64,000 nt of DNA. It comes from Caulobacter sp. (GTDB lineage Bacteria; Pseudomonadota; Alphaproteobacteria; Caulobacterales; Caulobacteraceae). The stretch lies in assembly GCA_017745235.1 (NCBI GenBank), contig JAGHZU010000009.1:62001-126000 (forward strand), given 5' to 3'. The notes under the pieces were generated by a model that saw only the letters and a list, made by a program, of their open reading frames with translations, searched no databases and was not told the DNA's origin. The position numbers were made by a program, and so were the translations under genes. Below, piece by piece: positions 17,421-27,609 of this stretch. Position 1 is the first letter of the stretch; every line of letters begins with the position of its first letter.

Positions 17421-18452
17421 CTAAAGCTTGTCGGCGTCGATCACGGCCTGGGCGAAGGCGGCGGGGGCCTCCTGCGGCAGGTTGTGGCCGACGCCCCCGG
17501 TGATCAGGCGATGGGCGTAGGGGCCCTTGAACTTGGCGGCGTAGGCGGAGGGATCGGGGTGCGGGGCGCCGTTGGCGTCGCCTTCCATCGTGATGGTCGG
17601 GATGGTGATCGCCGGACCCGTGGCCAGCTTGGCCTCCAGGTCGTCATACTTGGCCTCGCCCTGCGCCAGGCCCAGCCGCCAGCGGTAGTTGTGGATCACG
17701 ATGTCGACGTGGTCAGGATTGGCGAACGAGGCGGCGGTGCGGGCGAAGGCCGCGTCGTCGAAGGCCCATTTCGGCGAGGCCAGGGTCCAGATCAGCTTGG
17801 CGAAGGCCGCGGTGTTGGCTGCGTAGCCGGCTCGGCCGCGCTCGGTCGCGAAGTAGAACTGGTACCACCACTGGAACTCGGCGGCCGGCGGCAGCGGCGC
17901 CTTGTTGGCCTGCTGACTGCCGATCAGGTAGCCGCTGACCGAAATCAGCGCCTTGCACCGCTCGGGCCAGAGGGCGGCCATGATGTCGGCGGTGCGGGCG
18001 CCCCAGTCGAAGCCGGCGACGATGGCGCGCTTGATCCCCAGGGCGTCCATCAGGGCGATGCCGTCAACCGCCAAGGCCGCCTGCTGGGCGTTGCGCCGGG
18101 TTGCAGCAGACAGGAAGCGCGTCGTGCCATGGCCGCGCAGATGTGGAACGACGACACGGTAGCCGGCGGCGGCGAGACGGGGAGCGACCTCGGCGAAGGC
18201 GTGGATGTCGTAGGGCCAGCCGTGGAACAGCAGGACGACGGGACCGTCGGGGGGACCCATCTCGACATAGCCGATGTTCAACGTTCCGGCGTCGACCTGC
18301 TTGAGCGGGCCGAAGTCGGTCGAGGCGATGGGCGCGGGCGTGGCGGCGCGGCCGGCCCCGGCCAGCGGGGCCAAGGCGGCGGCGATGACCGCAGCGCCGA
18401 CCAGGCGACGGCGCTGCGGATCGGTGTCCTGCGGGGAAAGGGCGACGGGCAT
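17421..18452 (-). CDS. Exported alpha/beta hydrolase (epoxide hydrolase-like)
   Basis: A 343-residue hydrolase with an N-terminal RRR plus hydrophobic leader (14-36) that resembles a twin-arginine signal. The motifs are those of epoxide hydrolases and haloalkane dehalogenases: HGWPYD at 78-83, nucleophile Asp149 in GFDWGAR, and a late His in GGVGHNLPQEAP. It is the first gene of the minus-strand run. A CGAGGA ribosome binding site lies 9 bp before the ATG. Two GTGTGAGC-containing elements lie 59-174 bp upstream. Confidence 0.9.
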   Translation of the reverse strand: MPVALSPQDTDPQRRRLVGAAVIAAALAPLAGAGRAATPAPIASTDFGPLKQVDAGTLNIGYVEMGPPDGPVVLLFHGWPYDIHAFAEVAPRLAAAGYRVVVPHLRGHGTTRFLSAATRRNAQQAALAVDGIALMDALGIKRAIVAGFDWGARTADIMAALWPERCKALISVSGYLIGSQQANKAPLPPAAEFQWWYQFYFATERGRAGYAANTAAFAKLIWTLASPKWAFDDAAFARTAASFANPDHVDIVIHNYRWRLGLAQGEAKYDDLEAKLATGPAITIPTITMEGDANGAPHPDPSAYAAKFKGPYAHRLITGGVGHNLPQEAPAAFAQAVIDADKL

Positions 18453-18510
18453 GGCGGCGGTCCTCGAGGTTGCGTCGACCGAAGGCTAGGCCCGCCGCCG
18501 AGAGAACGGC

Positions 18511-18526
18511 GTTAGGTCGTGTGAGC
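18511..18526 (+). promoter_or_regulatory. Operator candidate, copy 1 (GTGTGAGC element)
   Basis: GTTAGGTCGTGTGAGC. It matches the reverse complement of the 18611-18626 element at 14 of 16 positions, and similarity continues 3' into GTGAT. It is 59 bp upstream of the first gene of the minus-strand operon. Confidence 0.6.
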
Positions 18527-18610
18527 GCGGGTGATCCGCTGAAGGGCGCCGCTTCCGGTCAAAGAGAAGTAGGCGGCGCAGGGTGGTGGGATCCGTGCGA
18601 AATCACGCTG

Positions 18611-18626
18611 GCTCACACCGCCTAAC
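18611..18626 (-). promoter_or_regulatory. Operator candidate, copy 2 (GTGTGAGC element)
   Basis: GCTCACACCGCCTAAC on the plus strand, inverted relative to copy 1 and 84 bp from it, within the divergent region between the operon and the NTF2-like gene. It is identical at 15 of 16 positions to the element at 20518-20533. Confidence 0.65.
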
Positions 18627-18735
18627 TGGCGCGTCCATCCAGGGCCGTCATGCTGGAGCCGTGAAAGCCCGGCGGTCGCCCGGACGCGCCATGCATGCGG
18701 GGCCGCATCGGAGGCTTTAGTCGAAGTGAGGCGAG

Positions 18736-19206
18736 ATGATCGGCAGAACCGGCGCTGAACAGCGGCCGGAAGTCCAGCGGGCGCTCCTGAGGGTCCGCGC
18801 TTCCGAGAACGCCTGCAACCTGCGGGACGTCGATGCGATCGTCATGGACAACAGCATCGACTGCCAATGGCGGCTGCGCAGCGAATATCTTTGGGGACGC
18901 GAACAGATCCGCGCCCACCTGACCCGCATGTGGCGCGGTCAGGTCGAGTGCCGGACCGTCAGCGAGCTGTGGGCCGCCCAGGACGATCATGTGGCCATCC
19001 GCTTCGTCCACGAGTTCAAGGACGACAGCCGCACCTGGTTTCGCGCCCACGGGGCCGAGACCTGGGAATTGAACGCCAGCGGGCAGATCCGTCGCCGCTT
19101 CACCAGCGTCAACGAGCACATCATCCCAGAGCACGAGCGGATGCTGCGCTGGCCGCTGGGCGTACGGCCCGACGATCATCCGGCTGTGTCGGAACTGGGG
19201 CTCTAG
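18736..19206 (+). CDS. NTF2-like DUF1348 protein
   Basis: A 156-residue cytoplasmic protein of the nuclear-transport-factor-2-like DUF1348 family. Typical stretches are EYLWGREQIRAHLTRMW, VRFVHEF-like AIRFVHEF and WFRAHGAETWEL. Family members are small cone-shaped folds with hydrolase or isomerase relatives, but this family has no proven reaction. GAGG lies 4 bp before the ATG. It is transcribed away from the six-gene operon and converges with the MFS gene, overlapping it by 4 bp. Confidence 0.87.
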   Translation: MIGRTGAEQRPEVQRALLRVRASENACNLRDVDAIVMDNSIDCQWRLRSEYLWGREQIRAHLTRMWRGQVECRTVSELWAAQDDHVAIRFVHEFKDDSRTWFRAHGAETWELNASGQIRRRFTSVNEHIIPEHERMLRWPLGVRPDDHPAVSELGL

Positions 19207-20441
19207 CGGTTCAGGTCCCGGCCGTGGCCCGCAAGGTCTTGCCCCCTGGTCTCGGGGATCAGGGCGACGGCCGCCAGCACCACGACATAGGCCGAAGTGG
19301 CGTATAGCCCGATGGCGTGCGCCAGCCCCATCGTCTCGACGCGCAGCCCGATCAGCACCGGCATGCCGCCCGCCAGGCCGCGGCCGACGTTGTAGCAGAA
19401 GCCCAGGCCCGAGCCGCGCATGCGGGTGGGAAACAGTTCGCTCAGCACCGGGCCGATGGCGCTGAACATGCCCAGGGCGAAGAAGCCCAGCGGAAAGCTG
19501 AGGATCAGAAGCGCCATATCCGATACTGGCGACGCCGTGCACGCCAGTACCGTCACGGCGCCGCCCAGGGCGAAGCCGGCCAGGGTCGCCCGCCGCCCCG
19601 CCACATCGCCCAGCCAGGCGCCGGCGAGGTAGCCGAACAGCGAACCGGCCACGATGACACCGAAATAGGCTCCGGCGGTCGCGGTGGAGAAGCCCCTCTC
19701 GGCATGGAGCATCGCCGGCCACCAGGTGGCGATCGACCAGTAACCGCCGTGCATGCCCGTCGCCAGCAGGCTGCCGCGCAGCGTGGTCGACAGCCGTCCG
19801 CCGCCGAAGATGGCGGTCCAAGGCGTCTTGCGGCGTTCGGCCAGGAACATCGCCGGGTCGTGCAGGCGAACGCGCACGAGGAAGATGGCGATCATCGGCG
19901 GCAGTCCGACCAGGAAGGTCACGCGCCAGCCCCATTCCGCCGGCAGCAACGCCAGGGCCATGGCCGAGATCGAGGCCGCCAGGCCCCAGCCCAAGGCCCA
20001 GGCGCTTTGAACGGTTCCCACCACGCGGCCGCGCACCTCGGGCGAGACGACTTCGGCCACGAACACCGCCCCGGCCGCCCATTCGGCCCCGAAGCCCAGC
20101 CCTTGCAGGGCGCGGGCGATCAGCAACTGCCCGAAGTTCTGGGCCAGACCACAGAGGCAGGACGAAACGCCGAGCCAGAGGATCGTGATCGTCAGCACCC
20201 GCACCCGGCCGAAGCGGTCGGCCAGGGTTCCCGCGGCCCAGCCGCCCAGGGCCGAGCAGGCCAGGGTGACGCTCGCCAGCAGGCCCGCCTGGGCGTGGCT
20301 CAGGCTCCATAGCGCCAGCAGGGCGGGCATGATGAACGCGTAGAGCTGGACGTCCATGGCGTCCAAGCCGAAGCCCGCATAGGTCGTCCAGAAGGCCCGG
20401 CGGGCGTTCCCGTTGAGATCGCGGTACCATCGGGGCGTCAT
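19203..20441 (-). CDS. MFS transporter, aromatic acid/sugar-acid symporter type
   Basis: A 412-residue transporter with twelve predicted membrane segments. The family signatures GTLADRFGRVRVL (loop 2-3), RALQGLGFGAEWAAGAVFVAE (TM4) and LFPTRMRGSGLGFCYNVGR (TM10-11) place it with the metabolite:H+ symporters that carry organic acids. It is divergent from the large regulator gene, with a 178-bp promoter region between them that contains an operator-like repeat. Transport of the substrate or product of the neighbouring hydrolase cluster is a reasonable inference. Confidence 0.9.
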   Translation of the reverse strand: MTPRWYRDLNGNARRAFWTTYAGFGLDAMDVQLYAFIMPALLALWSLSHAQAGLLASVTLACSALGGWAAGTLADRFGRVRVLTITILWLGVSSCLCGLAQNFGQLLIARALQGLGFGAEWAAGAVFVAEVVSPEVRGRVVGTVQSAWALGWGLAASISAMALALLPAEWGWRVTFLVGLPPMIAIFLVRVRLHDPAMFLAERRKTPWTAIFGGGRLSTTLRGSLLATGMHGGYWSIATWWPAMLHAERGFSTATAGAYFGVIVAGSLFGYLAGAWLGDVAGRRATLAGFALGGAVTVLACTASPVSDMALLILSFPLGFFALGMFSAIGPVLSELFPTRMRGSGLGFCYNVGRGLAGGMPVLIGLRVETMGLAHAIGLYATSAYVVVLAAVALIPETRGQDLAGHGRDLNR

Positions 20442-20511
20442 GAGGCGGTATGAGCATGCCGCGCAGATCTTGTATAGGTTCGGCCGCGCCGGGCTTCTCG
20501 CGCCGGTCGGA

Positions 20512-20533
20512 TGTGAGGCTCACACCGCCTCAC
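20512..20533 (-). promoter_or_regulatory. Operator candidate, copy 3, in the MFS/regulator promoter
   Basis: GCTCACACCGCCTCAC at 20518-20533 differs from the 18611 element at one position. It overlaps a perfect dyad TGTGAG-G-CTCACA (20512-20524) and also forms GTGAGG...CCTCAC (20513-20533). It lies between the divergent MFS and regulator genes, about 70-90 bp from each start. Confidence 0.65.
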
Positions 20534-20619
20534 GGAAGCTAACTTGCGCGCGGAGCCGGCAAGGTCGACATCTGGCTGCGAACGAACCGAAGGGTGTAGA
20601 GGCGGCCGCACGGCGAAGC

Positions 20620-23523
20620 ATGCGACAGGCTGTGGAAAGCACTTCCCCCGTTCCCGAAGTCCAGCCGCCCGCCCAGGGGCGGCTCGCGTTCGGCCGTTTC
20701 GTGCTGACGCCGGGCGAGCGGCTCCTGGTCCGCGACGGCGCGCCCGTCGAAATCGGCGGCCGTTCGCTGGACCTCCTGCTGGCCCTGGTGACCCAGCCGG
20801 GCAGGGTGTTGTCCAAGCGCGACCTGCTCAAGCGCGTCTGGCCCGACGTGGTGGTTGAGGACGCCAGCCTGCGCTTCCACATGGCCAACCTGCGCAAGCT
20901 GCTCGGCGACGGCGAGGATGGCGCGCGGTTTATCAGCACTCAGGTGGGCGTCGGCTACGCCTTCGTCGCGCCTGTGCAGGAGCTGGCGGTTTCATCCCCG
21001 CCGCCGCCCGGCCTGACGGAAGCGCCCGTCGCGGGACGCCTGCCGGCGCGCCTTGCGCGGCTTATCGGCCGGGATGGCGACCTGCGCGCCCTGCTGGACC
21101 GGATTGGCGGCGGTCGGCTGCTGACCGTCGTGGGCGCGGCGGGTGTCGGCAAGACCAGCCTGGCGATCGAGGCCGGCCACGCGCTGGCCGAACGCTTCCC
21201 GGATGGAACCAGCTTCGTCGACCTAGCGGCCTTGGAGGATGACGCCCTGGTGGCTTCGGCCATCGCCGCCGCCCTGGGCATCACCGTCCAGGCGGAGGAT
21301 CCGCTGGTCGTCGTATTGGGCCACACCCGCGACCAGCAGCGGCTGCTGATCCTGGACAATTGCGAACACCTGATCGATGCGGTGTCGGCCATCGTCGAGC
21401 GGATGCGGGAAGCCTCGCCCGGGGTCTCGATCCTGGCCACCAGCCGCGAGCCCTTGCGCGTGCTGGGCGAGCAGGTGCACTGGCTGGGTTCGCTGGACTA
21501 TCCGGCCGAAATCCCCGGCCTGACGCGCGAGCAACTGCTGGCCCATGCGGCGGTGGAACTGTTCGTGGAGCGGGCGGCGGCGGCGGGCGGCGTTTCCGAG
21601 TTCGACCTGGAGACGCTTCAGACCATCGCCGACATGTGCCGGCGGCTGGATGGCATGGCCCTGCCGATCGAACTGGCGGCGGTGCGCGTGGCCGCCCATG
21701 GCGTTCACGCGACGGCCAAGCTGCTGGGGGAGCGGTTCAGCCTGGCCTGGACGGGGCGGCGCACGGCGTTGCCCCGCCAGCAGACCCTGCAGGCGACGCT
21801 CGACTGGAGCTATGGCCTGCTTTCCGAACCTGAGCGGCGCACGTTCGAGCGTCTGTCGGCGTTCGTCGGGCCGTTTTCGATGGAGGCCGCGCTCGAGGTC
21901 GCGGCCGACGAGGCCTTGGGGGTCGACGTAGCCGCCGCGGCCCTGGACGAACTGACGGCCAAGTCCCTGATCTCGCCCGATCGCTGGGGCGACGCCAGGG
22001 GCTACCGCTTGCTGGAAATGACCCGCGCCTATGCCCGGGCCCGCCTGGCCGACCGGGGTGCGGCGGAGTGCGGCGCGACGGCGCGGCGGCACGCCGTCCA
22101 TGTCCTGTCCGTGCTGGAGGCCGCCGAGACCCCGCGCAGCGAGTCAGGGGAGCGCGCCTCGAGCGACCTATCCGCCCAGTTGGGCAACATCCGCAGCGCG
22201 TTGGAGTGGAGTTTCGGACCTCAGGGCGAGGCCGCCCTGGCCGTTCCCCTCGCGGCGGCCAGCGCGCCGGTCTTCCTGAACCTGTCGCTTCTGGTGGAGT
22301 GTCGCACCTGGTGCGCCCGGGCGACCAGCCATCTCCAGGGCATGCATCAGGGAAGTCCGGTCGAGCTGGAGCTCCAGGCCGCGCTGGGCCTGTCCCTGAT
22401 GTTCACCCGGGGCAACAGCGAAGCCGCCGACAAGGCCCTGCGACGGGCCTTGGAACTGGCCACCGCCCTGGAGGATCGCTGGAACCAGCTGCGGGTGCTG
22501 GCGCGCCTGCATATCTTCCACGAACGGATCGGCGATTTCGCCACGGCCTCGGGCTGGGCGGCGATGGCGGTCGAGGTGGCCGACGCGATCGGCGAATCCG
22601 AGGCCGTGTCGGTGGCCGCTTCGCTGTCGGGCGTGTCGCACCACCTGGCCGGGGACCAGACCTTGGCCCGGCGCGAACTGGAGAAGGCGCTGAGGCTCAG
22701 CCTGCCGTCGGAGCGCGGCCGGACGATCTATTACGGCTTCGACCATCGCAACCGCTCGGGCATCGGCCTGGCTCGGACGCTCTGGCTGCAGGGCCAGGTC
22801 GAGCGCGCCCGGCGGATCATGTCCGAAACCCTGCGCGAGGCTGAGCGCCTCGCCCATCCGGTGACCCACTGCATCGCCCTGGTCTGGACGCTGTCGATCC
22901 ATCTGTGGGACGGGGACCTGGCCAAGGCCGAGGCCCGGATCGAGGCCTTCGCCCGACTGGCGGCCGTCAACGCCTTTGGCCCCTACATCGTCGCGTCGGG
23001 CGGCTTTCGGGGCGAACTGGCCGTGGGGCGAGGGCAGGGCGGGGAGGCGCTGGGCTGGATCGAAGAGAGTCTCGCCCGCCTGCACGCCGCGCGTTACGAG
23101 CTGCTCACCACCTCGTTCTCGATCGCGCTGGCCCAGGGGCTCGTTCTCGATCGCCGGCCGGCCGAGGCGCTGGAGGTGCTGGACGGCGCCATCGAGCAGT
23201 GTCGTGGCGATGGCGAACAGCTGTTCATGCCCGAACTGCTGCGCGTGAAGGCTTCCGCGATCGCGGCCGCCGGAAGGAGCGAGGCTACCGAGGTCGAGGC
23301 CTTGCTGGACGAGGCGGTGGATTGGAGCCGAAGGCAGGGCGCATGGGCCTGGGGGCTGCGTGCTGCAATCGACCTGGCGCGGTTGCGGATCGGGCTGGGG
23401 CGGCGAGATGAGGCCCTCGCCGCGCTCGAGACGGCCATCGGCGCGTTCGGGAGCGGCGAGGAGACGCAGGATCTCCGCCAGGCGCGCAGCATCCTGTCGG
23501 ACCTGCGGGCGGCGGATCGCTGA
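20620..23523 (+). CDS. Large winged-helix / NTPase / TPR transcriptional regulator
   Basis: A 967-residue cytoplasmic regulator in three parts. Residues about 23-118 are a CadC/OmpR-type winged helix ending STQVGVGYAFV. Residues about 145-430 are a STAND-type NTPase with Walker A GAAGVGKT at 172-179 and Walker B LLILDN at 242-247. The rest is alpha-helical with TPR-like repeats that probably bind a ligand or partner. ATG 20620 is used because upstream sequence is operator DNA; the ribosome binding site is weak. It is likely the local regulator of the MFS gene and the hydrolase operon through the shared repeats. Confidence 0.9.
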   Translation: MRQAVESTSPVPEVQPPAQGRLAFGRFVLTPGERLLVRDGAPVEIGGRSLDLLLALVTQPGRVLSKRDLLKRVWPDVVVEDASLRFHMANLRKLLGDGEDGARFISTQVGVGYAFVAPVQELAVSSPPPPGLTEAPVAGRLPARLARLIGRDGDLRALLDRIGGGRLLTVVGAAGVGKTSLAIEAGHALAERFPDGTSFVDLAALEDDALVASAIAAALGITVQAEDPLVVVLGHTRDQQRLLILDNCEHLIDAVSAIVERMREASPGVSILATSREPLRVLGEQVHWLGSLDYPAEIPGLTREQLLAHAAVELFVERAAAAGGVSEFDLETLQTIADMCRRLDGMALPIELAAVRVAAHGVHATAKLLGERFSLAWTGRRTALPRQQTLQATLDWSYGLLSEPERRTFERLSAFVGPFSMEAALEVAADEALGVDVAAAALDELTAKSLISPDRWGDARGYRLLEMTRAYARARLADRGAAECGATARRHAVHVLSVLEAAETPRSESGERASSDLSAQLGNIRSALEWSFGPQGEAALAVPLAAASAPVFLNLSLLVECRTWCARATSHLQGMHQGSPVELELQAALGLSLMFTRGNSEAADKALRRALELATALEDRWNQLRVLARLHIFHERIGDFATASGWAAMAVEVADAIGESEAVSVAASLSGVSHHLAGDQTLARRELEKALRLSLPSERGRTIYYGFDHRNRSGIGLARTLWLQGQVERARRIMSETLREAERLAHPVTHCIALVWTLSIHLWDGDLAKAEARIEAFARLAAVNAFGPYIVASGGFRGELAVGRGQGGEALGWIEESLARLHAARYELLTTSFSIALAQGLVLDRRPAEALEVLDGAIEQCRGDGEQLFMPELLRVKASAIAAAGRSEATEVEALLDEAVDWSRRQGAWAWGLRAAIDLARLRIGLGRRDEALAALETAIGAFGSGEETQDLRQARSILSDLRAADR

Positions 23524-23539
23524 GGCGGTCGAGACGACG

Positions 23540-24493
23540 TCAGGCGGCGATCTTGTAGAAGGTCGCGGCGTTGTTGAAGAAGATGTCCTGCTTCTGCTCT
23601 TCCGTCAGGAAGGGGGCTGTCTCGATCGCCTGGACCGAAAGGCCGATCGCGTCGGGCCAGAACATGTGGTCCGAACCGAACATGACCCGCTTGCCGAAGC
23701 CCGCCTTGACCAACTGGCCCAGGATGTCGTGGAAGGCTGGCCTGGGCAGGAGCCAGGCCATGGCGCCGGTGTCGACGTTGACGTTCGGATAGACCATCAG
23801 GATCGAGATCGTTTCCTGCAGGTAGGGCCAGCCCGCGTGCATCAGGTTCAACCGCAGCTTCGGATGCTTGTTGAGCGCCTCCTCGACATATTCGGGATTG
23901 CCCAGCCGCGCCCGCGCGGTCCGGCAGCACGGATCAAAGGTCGTCCCGCCGGGCATGGAGCCGGTGTGCAGCGCCACGGGAATATCGAACGCCTCGGCCA
24001 GGGCCAGGTAGGGGTCGTACTTGGCGTCGCCCAACGTCAGGCCGGCATATTGCGAGGTCACCTCGCCCAGCACCTTGATCCTCCCGTCGGCGAAGGCCTT
24101 GCGCAGCGTGTCGAGCGGCGGCAGCGGCGTATCGTCCGAGCCACGCACCCCCGCGCCGGCCAGAAAGCGGGTCGGATCGCGGTCCACCCAATCGGTCGCC
24201 GCTTTCAGCCGGTCGCCGTCGCCGCCGCTGACCACGCCCTTGACGACGTTCCACCGCTTCATCTCGGCGATGCAGGCTTCCATGTGCTCCGCGCCATTGC
24301 GGATAGGGCTCCTGGCGCCGGTGATCGGGTTGACGATCGGATTTTCGAAGGCCGTCGCCGCCGGATAGGCGTGCATGTGCACGTCGATGATCCGGCGGGA
24401 GGGAGCTGGCGCGGCCGCGAATGCGCTTGAGGCGCCCGACGCGAACACCGCCGCGCCGCCGAGTTTCAAAAGGTCCCTGCGTCCGATGGCCAT
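23540..24493 (-). CDS. Exported amidohydrolase (metal-dependent, TIM-barrel)
   Basis: A 317-residue amidohydrolase-2 family protein. A twin-arginine type signal GRRDLLKLGGAAVFASG starts at residue 4. The metal site is indicated by VHMHA near residue 38, a His in ALHTGS, a His in LMHAGWP and the Asp of FGSDHMFWP. Relatives act as decarboxylases or lactonases on aromatic and related acids; the substrate is not identifiable. It converges on the large regulator gene with a 16-bp gap. A perfect 15-bp palindrome lies 54 bp upstream of the start. Confidence 0.9.
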   Translation of the reverse strand: MAIGRRDLLKLGGAAVFASGASSAFAAAPAPSRRIIDVHMHAYPAATAFENPIVNPITGARSPIRNGAEHMEACIAEMKRWNVVKGVVSGGDGDRLKAATDWVDRDPTRFLAGAGVRGSDDTPLPPLDTLRKAFADGRIKVLGEVTSQYAGLTLGDAKYDPYLALAEAFDIPVALHTGSMPGGTTFDPCCRTARARLGNPEYVEEALNKHPKLRLNLMHAGWPYLQETISILMVYPNVNVDTGAMAWLLPRPAFHDILGQLVKAGFGKRVMFGSDHMFWPDAIGLSVQAIETAPFLTEEQKQDIFFNNAATFYKIAA

Positions 24494-24546
24494 GGGGTCT
24501 GTCTCCGTTGCGAGACGACCTAGGCCGAGGCGGAAAGGACCGGCAA

Positions 24547-24561
24547 TGACCTCGGAGGTCA
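24547..24561. promoter_or_regulatory. Perfect palindrome upstream of the amidohydrolase gene
   Basis: TGACCTCGGAGGTCA is a perfect dyad with a single central base. It is 54 bp upstream of the amidohydrolase start and 62 bp after the katG stop, so it is in the only promoter region available to the amidohydrolase. The cognate regulator is unknown. Confidence 0.5.
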
Positions 24562-24622
24562 GCGTGGCGCAGGCGTCACGGTCTATCCGGCCCCGCGCAA
24601 GGCGGGGCCGGAGCCGGCCGTT

Positions 24623-26977
<2,355 letters not shown>

Positions 26978-27134
26978 TCATACGAAGACTGCGCAGCCTG
27001 ACGGCCATCGGGATATTGGGCGACAGGAACGACGGCGGACGGGTCTGGCCGGGCACGACTCTGGTCGGAGTCGTGCGCACGGCGGCCCGCGCTATGGGAA
27101 GGCGCGATCGCGATGTCGATGTCTGAAAACTGGT

Positions 27135-27168
27135 CGGGGTCCAAAGCTTTTGATCGCTTTGGACCCCG
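27135..27168 (-). terminator. Hairpin downstream of tRNA-Thr
   Basis: Perfect 13-bp arms CGGGGTCCAAAGC (27135-27147) and GCTTTGGACCCCG (27156-27168) around an 8-base loop. On the minus strand it begins one base after the tRNA CCA end and is followed within 6 bases by TTTT, so it probably terminates the tRNA transcript. Confidence 0.7.
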
Positions 27169-27169
27169 A

Positions 27170-27244
<75 letters not shown>

Positions 27245-27334
27245 GACGAGGTGGGGGCGTATAGCGGACGAAACGCGGTTGGCAAAGACAAAATCGTCTT
27301 GACCGAACGTCGCAGCGATTTCACCTGTGGAAAC

Positions 27335-27490
27335 ATGAGCCAGAACCCCAAGCCGGACAGCGCAAAAGCTGAACGAGAAGCGAGACTTGCGCAGGCCCTG
27401 CGCACCAACCTGCGCCGCCGGAAGGCCGCGCCCGCCGCGACGGCGAAGACTGAAACGCCTCGAGAAACGAAGGAATCGGCCTCCGACTGA
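27335..27490 (+). CDS. Small basic protein upstream of murA
   Basis: A 51-residue Arg/Lys/Ala-rich protein starting [11 protein letters not shown], with an amphipathic core around residues 12-30 ([20 protein letters not shown]) and a low-complexity tail. GGA precedes the ATG by 4 bases. Short proteins with a similar RLAxALRxNLxxRKA core are common near murA in alphaproteobacteria, from memory, which supports a real gene. No function is known; nucleic-acid or membrane binding is possible from charge alone. Confidence 0.6.
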   Translation: MSQNPKPDSAKAEREARLAQALRTNLRRRKAAPAATAKTETPRETKESASD

Positions 27491-27609
27491 GAAGGAAGCG
27501 TGTGGAATCGGTGCAGGGCCTTGCGCGGGCTCTTGCAACCAGTAGAACCGCGCCTTCACATGTGACCCGCGCGGCGTTCCCTGTCGGCCGCGCGACGAGG
27601 GACTTTCAT

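Noticed and set aside
20512-20524. TGTGAG-G-CTCACA as a CRP site
   Set aside because: CRP needs TGTGA-N6-TCACA; here the half-sites are 3 bp apart, and the element is better explained by the GCTCACAC repeat family.
27135-27168. Attachment site beside tRNA-Thr
   Set aside because: The repeat is a close-set hairpin with terminator features; there is no integrase gene and no direct copy of the tRNA 3' end nearby.
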